Assembly: GCA_003993805.1 (NCBI GenBank)
Contig: RSEF01000020.1
Coordinates: forward strand, 3,050,781-3,114,780
Direction of reading: 5' to 3'
DNA length: 64,000 nt
From: Himantopus leucocephalus
Lineage: Eukaryota > Chordata > Aves > Charadriiformes > Recurvirostridae
Shown: positions 52,020-64,000 of the stretch, one piece after another
Layout: the number at the start of each line of letters is the position of its first letter
Position numbering within the stretch: position 1 is the stretch's first letter
Notes under the pieces: generated by a model
The model's database searches: none
What the model was told of the DNA's origin: nothing
What the model saw: the letters and a program-made list of their open reading frames with translations, nothing else
Program-made: the position numbers and the translations under genes

Positions 52020-55000
52020 CAGACACACATACTTACATCCACCTCTTCTTGCATTCTTTTGCACGTCCACCCAAACCAGAGCTTTCCACATTACTTATCC
52101 CCGTACTGTCTCTCTCTCGTCTTGCCCAGTTCTTCCTGCTTCACACTGCTTTGGTCTTGTTGCTATATCCTGACTGGGAAACAGGTCTCTAAAGTGCATT
52201 CTGGAATGAATGGATGAGACTTGGAGCTGGGAGTCCTTGATGCCCTTAGGAAGGAGTTACTCTATTTGGATCTTTGTGTAGTCACACGGTGAACTGTATG
52301 AAGGAAAAATGTTCCTCTCCTGTCCCCAGCCACAAGCCATTATATTTTTACTTGAATCAGTTCTATCACACAGTTTCTGTGGAGTGGGAGAGCTAAAAGG
52401 AGACATTTTCCGGATGAGTATTGCTGCTTGTTGAAGTCACTGTAGCGTCAAGCCACAGCCTAATACTACTGGGCTGAAAGAAAGTTTGAATTCTCCAGTT
52501 TTTCCAGGTGAAAGGCAGGCAGACCATTAGCACAGTGTCTGGGATATCTTAAGTTCACATCAGTTACAGCCAGTTAGTGTTTTACTTATCAATGGAAAAA
52601 GGGATTTCAAATTCAATTAGTCAACAAATGCTTTGCCTGTTCTTTAAAGACGGCCTTAGGGAGTCCTGATTTTACACAGGTTAAAGCTAGTTCATTTTTA
52701 ATACGGTCAGTTTGAATGTTGTAACAAGGTTAATTTTAGTCAAGACACTTGACTTGAATGGTTAAGAAGAAAGTAAGTTTTTGAAAACAGCTTTTTCTTT
52801 GTGGATTTTTGGAGGAAAAGAAACTACAGTAAATACGACTGCCATCTGTTTCATGTAAGAAATTTTGGGCTGTGAATGTCCTTGCAAAAGCTGAAAAGCC
52901 CATATGGATTTTTTTGGTAGTTGAAAATGAGTAATTTTAGAATTTTTGTTAAATTTTTTGTTGATTTGATTGCATTGAACCAGATGTTTTTTTTTCCCTT
53001 AAGAGCCTGCACCAAATCCGTGTGTGTGTGTCATACATGCTTTAGGAAAATATGTGGCTAGCAAATTCTGAGAGTACGATCTGGAGGTTTGAAGATGCAT
53101 TGTCTCACATGTTTCTTAACACTTAAGTAAGTATGGAAATAGCTGCAAACCCGCTATACTAGCTACGATGAATGAGCTTATTTGTCCAAACGGGTTTTCT
53201 ATGTACAGTGCACCTTTTTTCCATCTGTCCACTCCCTTCCCTAGTGTATTCACTGTGAAAGTGAACCAGCTTTGATTCCAGGTGTCTTTTACTCTCTGAG
53301 GTAGTGTTCATCGCTGTTATGTGCCACATGAACGGAGCAAAAGCTGTGCATCGACTAGAACAAGTAAAACTTCTGCATTGGTCAGAAACTGCAGATACAA
53401 TCGTGAATGATTTTACGTATCTGGAAACAGTGTGTTCCTCTAAAAGCTTGCTAATTTTATTTTAAATAGGGAACATAAATACCTGACTCATTCTCTCATA
53501 CGTCAGCTGTCTTATAGAAAGTGCCTTAGCTTCAGTATTCAAGGCATCTAACAACGCTTATTCACACGCCACTTGTCTTTTTAATATCTAAATAAGGATT
53601 CTGAATAAGTACCATTAAACAAATTAGTACAGAGCATAAACATCTATTGTATTATTCCTGATAAAGAAGTACCCTGTATTTCCACTCTCTGATTCAACCC
53701 TTTCTTTTATTGATAAATGTCTTCTGAGGAGTCTGTTCTAGCAGATCTGCTTGACCTCTCTAATCTTCTGTACCAAACGGACATGTAGCACTTCTTTGGG
53801 AAAGGATTTTAGTTCTTATTCGGTGCGGTGGATTAAATAAGCGCCACTGAATTTCTGAGTACCTTCCAGGAATTTCCTCTGAGTGAACCTTAAATACTCT
53901 GTCTCTCAAGAACTTCAGTTTCCTGTTGGTGCCATAACTGCTAAGTTTGGACTCAAACTCTCTGAGTTGGAGCCTATCAGTAGCAGTGTTTGGCACTGTG
54001 GACTGACCTTCTGTTTATATTCGTGGTGCATCTCCAGGCATCGTTCCTCTGAGCAGCACCTGTTGGCCCTCTGAAAGCCTTGGATGAAGTGTTCTGCATT
54101 GTTCCCTCTACCGTTAGTCAGATTTGTGTCCTTGATTGCCTTCCTTTATTTGTTTCTTGTCACCAGTTGTCTCCTGAAGTCTGCTGCTGTCTTTCTTGAA
54201 CTTCCTCACCATTGTTAATGGGAAGAACTTGCTTGCGGGTGGTCCTGAGTTCCCAGTGCTTTTACAGTAGATGAGGCCTACTAAGCAATTAATGAACAAA
54301 TAAAGCCATTTAGTTTGGATTATGGTAACGATGATTTGCTCATCCTCTGAACTTTGTTGCTGGGGTCAGTAAGTCTGTTGGCATCTGTAGTGCCTGCCAA
54401 AGCCTGTGCCTGTATTCCTACGCCTGTTCCCTGAGCTTGGTTGTACCTTGGCTCTGATTTCTCATCTTCCATCTGCTAAGGTGAAAGACCCTAGTGCTAC
54501 CCGTTGGGCAAGATTGCCCATACTTTGGTCCCCGTGGTAGTGCTTAATGTCATTGGCTTGTCTGGCTGTGTGTTGCTGGTCACGCCATCATATTCATTCA
54601 TACTTGAGGTCTGATGAGTTTGTAAATATATACAGAAAGCTGTCTTTTTTAATTAAAGCTATATATGTCATTATTTAATGTGTATGAAAAAGTGAAATTT
54701 TTGGTCCCATCTTGCTGTTACATAATTTCACTTCAGCATTGTTGTCTGGGTGTGTTAATGAGGCAAGCACTGGTGTATGAAATCGTTTTCCTCTCTTATC
54801 CCAGTGGCAGGGCAATTAGTGCATCTCTGCTGGCCACTGACTTTGAATCATGCGTGGTTATAGTGCTTTTATTCACAAGCTGTCACTATTACTCTCTAAT
54901 CTATCTAGTTCACAGGCAAATAAAGTATGCCATCTTTCAGGATTGCATTATAGAATGGAAATAAAAGAAAAAAGATTTAGTAAAAAAGTAATGCCTAAAC

Positions 55001-56629
55001 AGTAGCCTTATACTTCAGGGAGAAAATAAAATACCTGCTGACAGCTCTTACCTTAATGATGTTCTTGCTTCTGTCAAAACATCAGACGCCCCATCATTTC
55101 CATTGGCATTTGCAAGACTTTTTAAAGCGATGCATAGGAAAGCAGAGTGTTTTGATGGGTGCTTTTTTTTTTAGTTGGAATCCCTTTCCATAGCCACTGT
55201 TTTACTTGAAAATGATCTTCTTTCCTTCTGTGTCCTCTCAGATTGATTAAAGAAGGGTTTGGGAGCAAGAGGAAGTGAAGGGTAGATAAGATATAAAATT
55301 TACCCAACTCAAGTTTCTGTACTGTAACGTAATTAACCCGTGGGAACTGCATTGTAATGATTACAAAAAGGGATATTTGTAAGCTGGAGAAGCTGGCAGT
55401 GGGGAGCTGGTGTACTCTGCTCATCCCAGCCACTCCGGACACTGTGTGTGTACTCACGAGGTACTGAAATTCCTCCTTTGCAGAGATGTAAGGTGGAGTG
55501 AAAGAGGCAGCAGTGTCCACTTGGAGATAAATATAAGTTTTCAGCATTCTGGATCGGTCCTAGCCTCCTCCCTGCAAGTTCTGGTGCTCTTTACCAGTAC
55601 TACTGGAGCGCGTGTCTGTTCTGGCATCTACAGAAGAGCACTGTGCATTGCGGTGTGGATGGTACTGTGGTACTTCTGATGCGTTGGAAAACTTGCATGA
55701 GGGTGAGCTGCAACCCATGTTGTAAAATAAGTTGGTTCTCCTCAAATAATGTAAAATCTAAGTCCATCTAATTAATATGGGAGAAGAGTGAGGGGTAATG
55801 TAATTGGGACTGGGGCACTGAGCCCGAGTGTGTTTGCCTGAGCTGCCATTGAAAGTGGAGGAGACTCATTGCCTGGGGGGAAGGAAAGCCTCAGGAAGCC
55901 AATAACTGGGAAGTTTGGGATCCTAAATTAATTCAAACTCGCACGGCCAGTCCATGAATTCAGTAGTCTTTGAATTTGATTGTTGGCTCTCAAGGATTTA
56001 CCATTTATTAGCTTTTCTCTTAAAACGCTCAGTCAAAGCGTGCTTGAAAATCTTATACTTAAGGTAAGGCAGAGGTCCAAGTCCTGCACTTACAGAGGAG
56101 CTAAAAAGTGTGAAGAGCGGCATCATGGAGGGGATGGTGGCCCATGTGCTGCCATGCTGGAGCAGGGACACTGCTGAGGATGGAGAGCGGCAGAAGGAGA
56201 CCAGTAAGCCCAGAGGGTCAGGAAGAAGGTGTTACACACCAGCCTCCTGCGCTCCCCATCTCCTTTCTGAAGGAACTGGGAGGGACTAAGCGTAACCAGT
56301 GGCAAAAACAAGGGAAGTTTACACTGGAAGGGTGGTAAGAGAAGTTTCTGGCTTAAGCTAAGCAAGGGGAAAGGAAAGGTGTTTACGTAACTATTTGTGC
56401 AATTGTGTGTGTTCTCCTCTTTTAAGTCAACACCCCCTAATCAGAAGTTTGCATGTTAACTGGTAACAGATTAAATTAAGGAAAAAAAAAATATCTGAGT
56501 TGAAACTGTTAGACCATCCATGACAGCAAGCCATCTCTTTTTGGCTTCCCTTGATTTTTTTTATCTCTATCACTGGTCTTGATACTACTTGGAGAGGGTA
56601 TCTTGCACGCAGGAGATTTTTCTGCTCTG

Positions 56630-57085
56630 CTATGGGGTCTTCCACAGGCTGCAGCGTGGGTGTCTGCTCCACCATGTTCCTCTGTGGGCTGCAGGTGGAC
56701 CACCTGCTTCCCGGTGGTCTTTTCCACGGGCTGCAGGGGAATCCCTGCTCTGGCACCTGGAGCACCTCCTCTCCCGCCTTCCTCACTGACCTTGGTGTCT
56801 GCAGGGTTGTTTATCTCACATTTTTCACACTCCCCTCGCACACAGCTGCTGCACAGCATTTTTTACCCTTTCTTAAATATGTTATCACGGAGGCGGTGCC
56901 AGTGTTGTTGATGGGCTGAGCTTTGGGCAGCGGTGGGTCCATCCTGGAGCTGTCTGAAACTGGCTCTGTCCGACATGGGGGGCAGCTCCTGGTCTTTTCT
57001 CACAAAAGTCATCCCTGTGGCCCTCCCAAATCCAAAACCTTGCCACGTTAACCCAAATATAACTAGGTATGGGGCAACCACAGAT
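56630..57085. mobile_element. Probable avian LTR-type (ERVL-like) interspersed repeat fragment
   Basis: Several words in a fixed order match a repeat I recall as common in bird genomes and associated with endogenous-retrovirus LTRs. They are CCACGGGCTGCAGGGGAATC near 56727, CACTGACCTTGGTGTCTGCA near 56785, GGGCAGCGGTGGGTCC near 56926, CTGGCTCTGTCCGACATG near 56960 and AACCTTGCCACGTTAACCC near 57036. The moderately GC-rich composition and repeated CTGCAG/GGGCTGCAG modules stand out from the AT-rich intron. No gag, pol or env frame is present. The minus-strand open frames of just over 100 codons that overlap this region and its left flank are by-products of its composition. Family name and boundaries are uncertain. 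Confidence 0.6.
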
Positions 57086-60000
57086 CATCTAGTTAAGAGA
57101 AAACAGCATCCAGTGTTTTTATAACATAACCATTGCTTGTGGCTTGCTTGCTTCGGGGTATAAATTGCTCTAGTGAGTTCGGAGAAGGTTCCCTGCCTTC
57201 TTCTGTAGAAGTTTCATCTAAATAGGAGGTATGGTTATATCTATCTGAGATTGCCAGTAACTAGCCAGTCCTGGGGCAGGATGCCACGCTCAATACGCTG
57301 CTGATCCGTGACAGCTGGACATTTGTACTTCGTGCCTGGTGCTGATGGAAAGGATGTCAGATTCAAATAACAGAGTATATTAAGTTATAACAAGTTTTAC
57401 TTCATATATTCTTTATCAATAGCAAACACCCTAGGGCACCGGTCTTATTTGTCCACATCCACTCACAAGGCAGAGAGAGGATGAAACTATAGAGAAAGCG
57501 GCATCGTGGAGCCTAAGCAGCGAAAACGAGAAAGCGATTCCCTGTCCAATTACCCTTTATCCACACAGTAGTTGTTTGCAGTCACTCTGGCTGTGTCATG
57601 CTGACTGGCAGGGAGATGTGGGCAGGATAAGAAGGAATCCATTGCGAATTGACAGCATTTTCTGGTTTGCAATGTACGTTTAGCAATAAGTTGCTTCTCC
57701 CGAAGCTGAACAAGCTTATTCTTTACTTGCGCTTTATTTACATGCCCCCTCAAGTATTCTGGTATTTATTTCATCTCTTGCTGTCCCTTACTGTTCTTGT
57801 GACAGAATTCAGGAACTGGAAACATTTAAAATAGATGTGCCATCAAAAGTAGAAATATTTTAGCAAAATTTTGTCCTCTACTACCCCCCAAAATTAAGAT
57901 GCTCTCAGTGTTCACATTTCATGGAAAGACAAAGCTCTTAATGTAAAAATGTTGTGGGGTTCTCTGTTCGTGGGTAAGTTTTCTACACTGCGGGGTCTGT
58001 ACAGGGATGTGGTGAGCAAATAGTTTGTGACCCCCTCACTGGTGAGATTGGATGCAATGCAAGACATGTGACTGATCCATTGAAAGTTTTCACTTAAATT
58101 ACTGCTTTATGAAAAGTGGCTTTCTCCTTAAACTGTTTCTTACATTCTTCCTGTATCTTACTTTCTTGACCAGATGGAGTGGAATTCAAATACAGGCAGC
58201 TCTACCTTCGTTCTAAGGGGGCTTTTAAAGGAAATAACAGATCATGGGAAATAATATTCTTCCTTTCTCATCTCTGCTTTTCAGAACAGATTTAGATTGC
58301 CTCATTACAAGTCCTATTTTCTTTACTCCGAGAGCTTCCTTAGAAGCTTTGTTTTCCATTTTATACCTTTACAGTGTGGAAGTTACCTTTCTACTTTCTG
58401 GATTTTTGTGTGTTTTTAACAAGAAAAATTAATAGGGCTGCTGTTTTAGAATGCACACACTTAGGAAATGCATTTGGAAGGCTCCTTGAAATGCAGGAGA
58501 TTGTCTAAAACGTAAGCCTTTCTAACACTTTTTCCTTCTCATTGATGTCATGGAGTAATTTTCAGCAGCTGCCCCTTTACTGCGAATTCTGCCAGATTTT
58601 GCAGCACATCTTAAAGCTTAAAGGTCTTGATCCCTCAGGCCGGTGCCTGTGAAAAATATTTATTTTAAAAACTGTTATCGTGACCTCAGCTCCAACAGCA
58701 GAACCTGTCATACTATGAAACGCTGAAAAGGAACTGTTGCTGCCGTATCAAACACATGCTGCTGCTGCTCCACACTGGTTCATCTCTTGGGTATCTGTTT
58801 ATCTATTAAAGGAAATAAACCAAAGAGTCCTGTAAGCCATTACACTGTATATACGGGACACTGAACTCTGGCAAACAACCAGAAAAGATAACCTGCTAAG
58901 CAAGCTGGCCTTAAAACTGTATATTATAGACATAAATCCTGGAGTGTTCCTGTCAGTCCTTAATGCCACATGTAGAAGGAACGGAAGAAGTTCTTTGGCT
59001 GTGATGGGCCTATGTAGTTCTTTACGGATGCGCTCAAGGTTTGTCCCAGGTCTTACTCGTTTGGTATTTGGAAGTTTCTTGTATGGTGAATGCGTTTGAC
59101 ATCATATATTGTGTATATAGCTGGTTATGTGATGAGAAATGCCTGAACTTCCATCATGCTATGCTTGCCTCCAGCTGTGAATTGAGTGCACACGATCTCT
59201 TAAGTCCCTTGGGAAGAGGGGCCAGCACAGTTCCTATGGGCCCAAGAATGAATCCATGTCCATTTTTGAGAACCTTGTAGGAAAAAGAGAATGGCATGAT
59301 GCGTTTAATAGAGGTGGGATGAGTCATTTAGTAAGGCTGGATCCGCTTACTTGTCTGTAAACTGGACACACTGACATGGATTAACTGGAAACTGTAAAGC
59401 CCAGGTAAGTAGGAATGGCAGAATAGAGATCTTACCTGTTGTATCTTTTTAGGCTAAAGCACATCACAGGATTTACCACTGACAGTGAGTTTTTGTGCGT
59501 TACATTTTATCATCCAATCCTGATGGTGGAAAAAGAAGGGACTGTAAGCGTGTTGCATATTCAGTTTGCAATTCTTAACTGGTCCGTGAGTGGCTTGTCA
59601 TTTGAACAATCGTAAATGATCCACAATCACATTTTCCACTGCTATTTCCAACAGATGAAGCAATGGTAGTGTATCCTGTAAATCCTGTAATACAGGTAAT
59701 CTTGGGATAGAGGTAATGAGAAGATATTTTTCCCAGTATGAACCACACTGCAGTTCTCAGCTTCTTTTATGTGTCAAATGATATCTGTACCTTACCTAGA
59801 TATGACTGTATTCAACTGTTGTGTTTGTACATCCTTCATCTAGATTCTTAGTCTCCTATAGACAGGACTTAATAAGTTTGCCTTGAAATTGGCTCTGTAT
59901 AGAAGAGCTGTGGTGTCGTAAGAGCTAGTGTGAGTCATTGCAGTTACCTTCTGTATTACACTAGTCTATAGTTAGTTCTACTGAGTGAGTTGTAGCAACA

Positions 60001-61919
60001 TTCTGAAAGGTGTTTTTTTAACAAGGAACACAAGAATCCCGGGGCTGCAAATTTTCTCTTCATCATATGCAGCTACTAAGCATTTTTTCTTGTTTACGTA
60101 TAAGAAAACGATGCCTTTAGATTTATTTCACAACCGCTTGTGAGATGCATATGCTATTTTTACGCACAGAAATTACTCTTCATTAAAAAATCTTGTATGT
60201 AAACACAACTGAGTTTAATGTCCAGGCACTTTTAACTGAACAACGAAGAATGAATGATTCTGATCAAGCTGACGTCACACTGGGATGTTTGTCTTTCTCT
60301 CTTAATTCCGATGAATTTGAAAACAAGATAGGCTGCTGAGAGACAAGTAAGCTGGTAGTGCTGCTGCTGCCCTACCTTAGCTCAGTTGCAGGAGCTTGTT
60401 GTCCTGAGAAAGTATTACGTGTAGAGATTTTCATCACTGGGTCTTTGATGTCTGGTTATTACGGCTCATTTAGAAAATGTTGATTCACAGACTTAGAATT
60501 GTAAGTCCGTACTGTGATTTCTGAGGATAGGAATTGGGTGCAATTCAGTGGTAAATGAACCTAGCCAAGTAATTAATTGTATTAGATGAAATTTTTAAAA
60601 TCTTGACTTCCACGTGCCTGTGCTCCTTTCATGTGGTTGCCTTAGATCTCTTGAGGGATTCCACTGATTGAAGAGCCAGATACTGCCGCTACTAAATGTG
60701 TGAAGGAGGCATTGAACTTAATGAATCAAAAAAAATGAAGGGGTTTGTAACACACAATTCAAGTAAAAGGTACTTAAAAGACACTTAAAAAGGCCGTGTG
60801 GGTCAAGTTAGCTAATTGTGGATATTAACTTGTGGATTGTATTCTGGCCAAATAGTACAGACACAGCTTTGGATACCTGTGGGAGTGTGCCATGGGAACA
60901 CTGCGTGTGCTGCTTTCTGCATGCTCTGCTACGTTGCCTGCTGGTTTTACACAGTTAAAGCCTTTGCGTACCTTCCGTTGGTAAGACAAACTGCACCGCA
61001 GTCCACTTCTGTTGCTTCAGAATTTTTTGTTTCCTTGTGTCGAATAATGCAAAGAAATGGTTTTGTTTTGCTGTTACGATTTTGGGGTTTGTTTTGTTTA
61101 TCTTAATGCTTTCAGGAAGCTGGAGACCTGCTCTTAGTTTGTGCAAGTTCCTTTTGGAAGGCGTGACAAGTAGATCTTTAAAAGTCCAGATCTTTAAAAA
61201 CCAAGTAGCGTCACCTGTAGTGAAAACAGGCTTAAACATATAAGTGTAAATTATAGCAGTAATTCTGATGAACATGTACACAAAACCATTGTGAAAATTT
61301 TGGCTTTCTGAAGAAAACCTTTAGTATATTGCAAGCACGAAATTGACTGTTTGTGGAACCACCAGCAACTAGATACGTCTGATTTGAACCCTCTCTGGCT
61401 TCACGAGATACGGGACTCTTTCCTAATCCTGAGCTGTTGCAGACTGCTGATACGTTTCCTTGAAATATTGAGTCGTATGTGTCATTCTGAGCTGAGCATG
61501 CTCTGCAGAATCCTGAAATGAGTTCCAGTGGTTGTATGTTGTCAATGGTGATAGCTGAATGAGCTGCTTATTCACCAGTTCTCCTGGACTGCTCTTCTGT
61601 CCCGGACCCATGGGATTCTTCCAAGCAGACCCTACAGCAGGCCAAAGTCTGCTTTCCTGACGTCTAGGGTTACAATCCTGCTTAATTCCTTGTTTCTGCC
61701 TCTCAGGATCGTGAAGTCCTGGAGGGTGTCCAGTTGCTCCGACTGCTCTCATAAATGCATGGTGCTGGATTTCCCAGTAAAAGAAATGCTTCCCTCTGTA
61801 ACAGGGATGACAGAAGACATGGCATGCTGACCTTTCGGTTCTTCTAGTTCACGCTCTGGAATACGAGGCCTTACCAGTCATTTCAGCTAATAAGATGGAA
61901 GAGGCAGCAGTCTTGTCTT

Positions 61920-61952
61920 CCCCCCCCCCCCCCCCNCCCCCCCCCCCCCCCC
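61920..61952. repeat. C homopolymer containing an N
   Basis: Thirty-three bases of C with one N at 61936. The N probably marks a join across a homopolymer whose length could not be determined. The minus strand is a G run, which could form a quadruplex. Confidence 0.95.
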
Positions 61953-64000
61953 TGCTCTTACCTGTTGTGGTAATGTCTCATAAAGAAGGACCTTGAACTC
62001 TCGTGGTCATATTTAACCACAAATCTGTAAAATTCATTTTAGCATTGAAATCCTTTGCTGTAGAACAGAGCTTATTTGTAGCCTCCCATGTGTTCTTGTT
62101 TCCAGTATAAAACATGGGGCAATGTTGCATCCTAAGTGCGTCTTATTTGGGAGGTGGTATGAAATGTTAATACTGTGATTTCCACAGGATAACAAGATCA
62201 TCTAAGCAGTAAGCAATGGACTCTAAGGACTAGAATCCAAAACTGGTGCCACAGGCAGTTAGGAGTTGTAAGTTAAAATTGCAAGAGATTGTGTAATGGA
62301 TTGGCAGCTAATGCAGTACTTGAAATTCATTTGGCATTTACATGCACGGTAAATTCCAAATGAGCTCCTAAGAACCCTATAAAAAGAAAAAAAGCGTGTG
62401 TGAGTGAACTGCTTGTTTCTCCCTGCAATGTTATATCCTCTTGGTTCTAGGTTATGATGTGCCGTTGTATCATTGGGAGTTTTTTTAATGTATATAAAGA
62501 GGTGATTTACATTCTTAGATAAAGTTCAGGCGTTTCCAACAATATCAGAGTAAGTGGACCACTGTTATCTTTGCAACTGAAGCTCGTACATTCTGTGTGA
62601 ATTCATCTCAATTTTACTGTCCGTGTTTCAGGGCAGCTTGCTTTTATGCAATGAATATTGGTAGATCCCAAGAAAATATATAGCCACAGATTTTATTACC
62701 AATGGAGTGAATGCCTGCCAGTTGCATGGCAGAGCACGTTCAAAGTGGCAGTTTGTGACAGATGTGTACATAATGGCGCTAAATCACTGTGTGGATTCAC
62801 TGTATTCCGTATTTTACTCAACTTCCAATAAGAGTTACACAAATAAATTAAAGTGCAGCTGTCAAGATCAGCGGCAGAGTTGACAGCGTATGTATAATAT
62901 AACATATTAAAGAGCTGATGTCTTCTCCTGGAAAACTTCTGAAATGTGTTTTGCTAGGTGAAAGCAGAAGGTTTGTTTCCACTCTTTGTTTTTCTTGTCT
63001 CACTTTCAATAATCAAGAACACTTGCAATCAAGCTGATTCCAAAGGGTTTTGTTACACACACAGTTTTGGGACTGGTTCTCCATCTGCTCCATTAGTCCC
63101 AGCACACCCTTTTCTGGTTATTCCATCCCTTTAACTCTCCTGGAAACGAAATCCTGTAACGCTTTGCTTAGGGTGTATGGTACCTGTGCGTCAGCCAACC
63201 ACAGTTGCTCAGAAGGTCCGGATGGGTTTAGCTCAGTTCTTTGCTTTTATGAAATTATTGCACGCTTCTTAAAATCAGGGGTTTGTGTAATCTTATCACA
63301 AACCGTCTACAGACAACTCTATGTAAACCCCTATTATTTTATCTCTGTGCCCCAGAGAGGCCAGCTTTGGATGTCGTCGGTGTGCGCCTGCCAGTTCGAC
63401 TAGCTCCCTGGCAATTTTTTTTTGTCTCTAGTCACTTTTTATCCAATTGGCATTGCTTGTTTTGACTGTGCGCTGCTGGCTCTGCTTTTCCCTGGATTAG
63501 TTAGGGAGCCGAGCCAGGCCCTCAGAGGCAGGCTTCACTCCACTGCCGTGCAACAACTGTTGTGTTCGCTCAGTAGCATCCTTTCTTGACTAACTCTCTC
63601 ATCATCTCCTATTTCCCAACACCCCGGGATCTGATCAAATATTCATGTTGTAGTGAAAAGTATAGGCAGCCGTGTAGTGGTTTCTTTTCCCTTGCCCCCA
63701 CTTTTTGCTCCCGGTCATGGCAGTTTTTGACAGCCGTCGGTTACCAGAATTAGGGTGCTTGAAATTTGTCTGTACTCAGGTCTATGGACCTATCATTGTT
63801 TAAACAATTCTAGAAAGCATAAAGTATTTCTGCTGAGCAGATAGTGTTTTTCCTCTCCCTCCAGACTGGTTATAGCCACCTGTTCAATGGACTAAATTCA
63901 TCAAGTCATTTTTAATCATGTTCATTGGAGTGTGGAGCTGTGCCAGGGTCCTACTAAGCAACAAATGGGTTCAGAGCAGGCACGGTGCAGATTCTGTTAG

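Noticed and set aside
55122..55547. Minus-strand open frame of 141 codons in the downstream intron
   Set aside because: Composition is unremarkable, no motif is visible, and no promoter or polyadenylation context supports a gene.
59390..59412. CCCAG followed by GTAAGT, a perfect donor fused to an AG
   Set aside because: The donor part is ideal, but the 40 bases upstream are purine-rich with no pyrimidine tract. It is at best a cryptic donor, not a ratchet site.

Overview
This window is vertebrate nuclear DNA and almost certainly avian. Most of it is intron, and the interspersed repeats that can be recognised are CR1 LINE fragments of the kind that dominate bird genomes, plus one probable bird LTR-type repeat. 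No bacterial, organellar or exogenous viral genes are visible. The species cannot be named from the sequence alone.

The only gene supported is on the + strand: an internal part of PTPRT, the receptor-type tyrosine phosphatase rho of the R2B family (PTPRK, PTPRM, PTPRU and PTPRT). Four exons lie in the middle of the window (22728-22999, 28338-28419, 32052-32167 and 34425-34599). All four have GT/AG splice sites. Joined, they give 645 bases and an unbroken frame of 215 codons. The first two encode most of the extracellular MAM domain, and the last two encode the Ig-like domain. The signal peptide and the start of the MAM domain should lie upstream. The fibronectin type III repeats, the membrane segment and both phosphatase domains should lie downstream.

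Region by region: 1-22727 is intron, with two short duplications broken by single Ns, a 100-base gap, and an old sense-strand CR1 at about 17228-17880. The span 22728-34599 is the exon cluster, with introns of 5.3, 3.6 and 2.3 kb; the second of these contains a sense-strand CR1 interrupted by a gap. The span 34600-64000 is a single intron of at least 29.4 kb. It carries an antisense CR1 interrupted by a gap, an AT dinucleotide tract, a probable LTR-derived repeat near 56.6-57.1 kb, and a C homopolymer containing an N. No second gene, tRNA, rRNA or CRISPR array was found.

I did not find a novel biological system. The observations most worth checking concern splicing and assembly. The start of exon 28338 rebuilds a donor-like site after splicing. 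A tandem NAGNAG acceptor precedes the last exon. There are strong intronic decoy or ratchet-like acceptors, one of them near 50.58 kb. Two duplicated blocks are split by single Ns. A short CpG cluster and a spaced homeodomain-type motif pair are possible regulatory elements.
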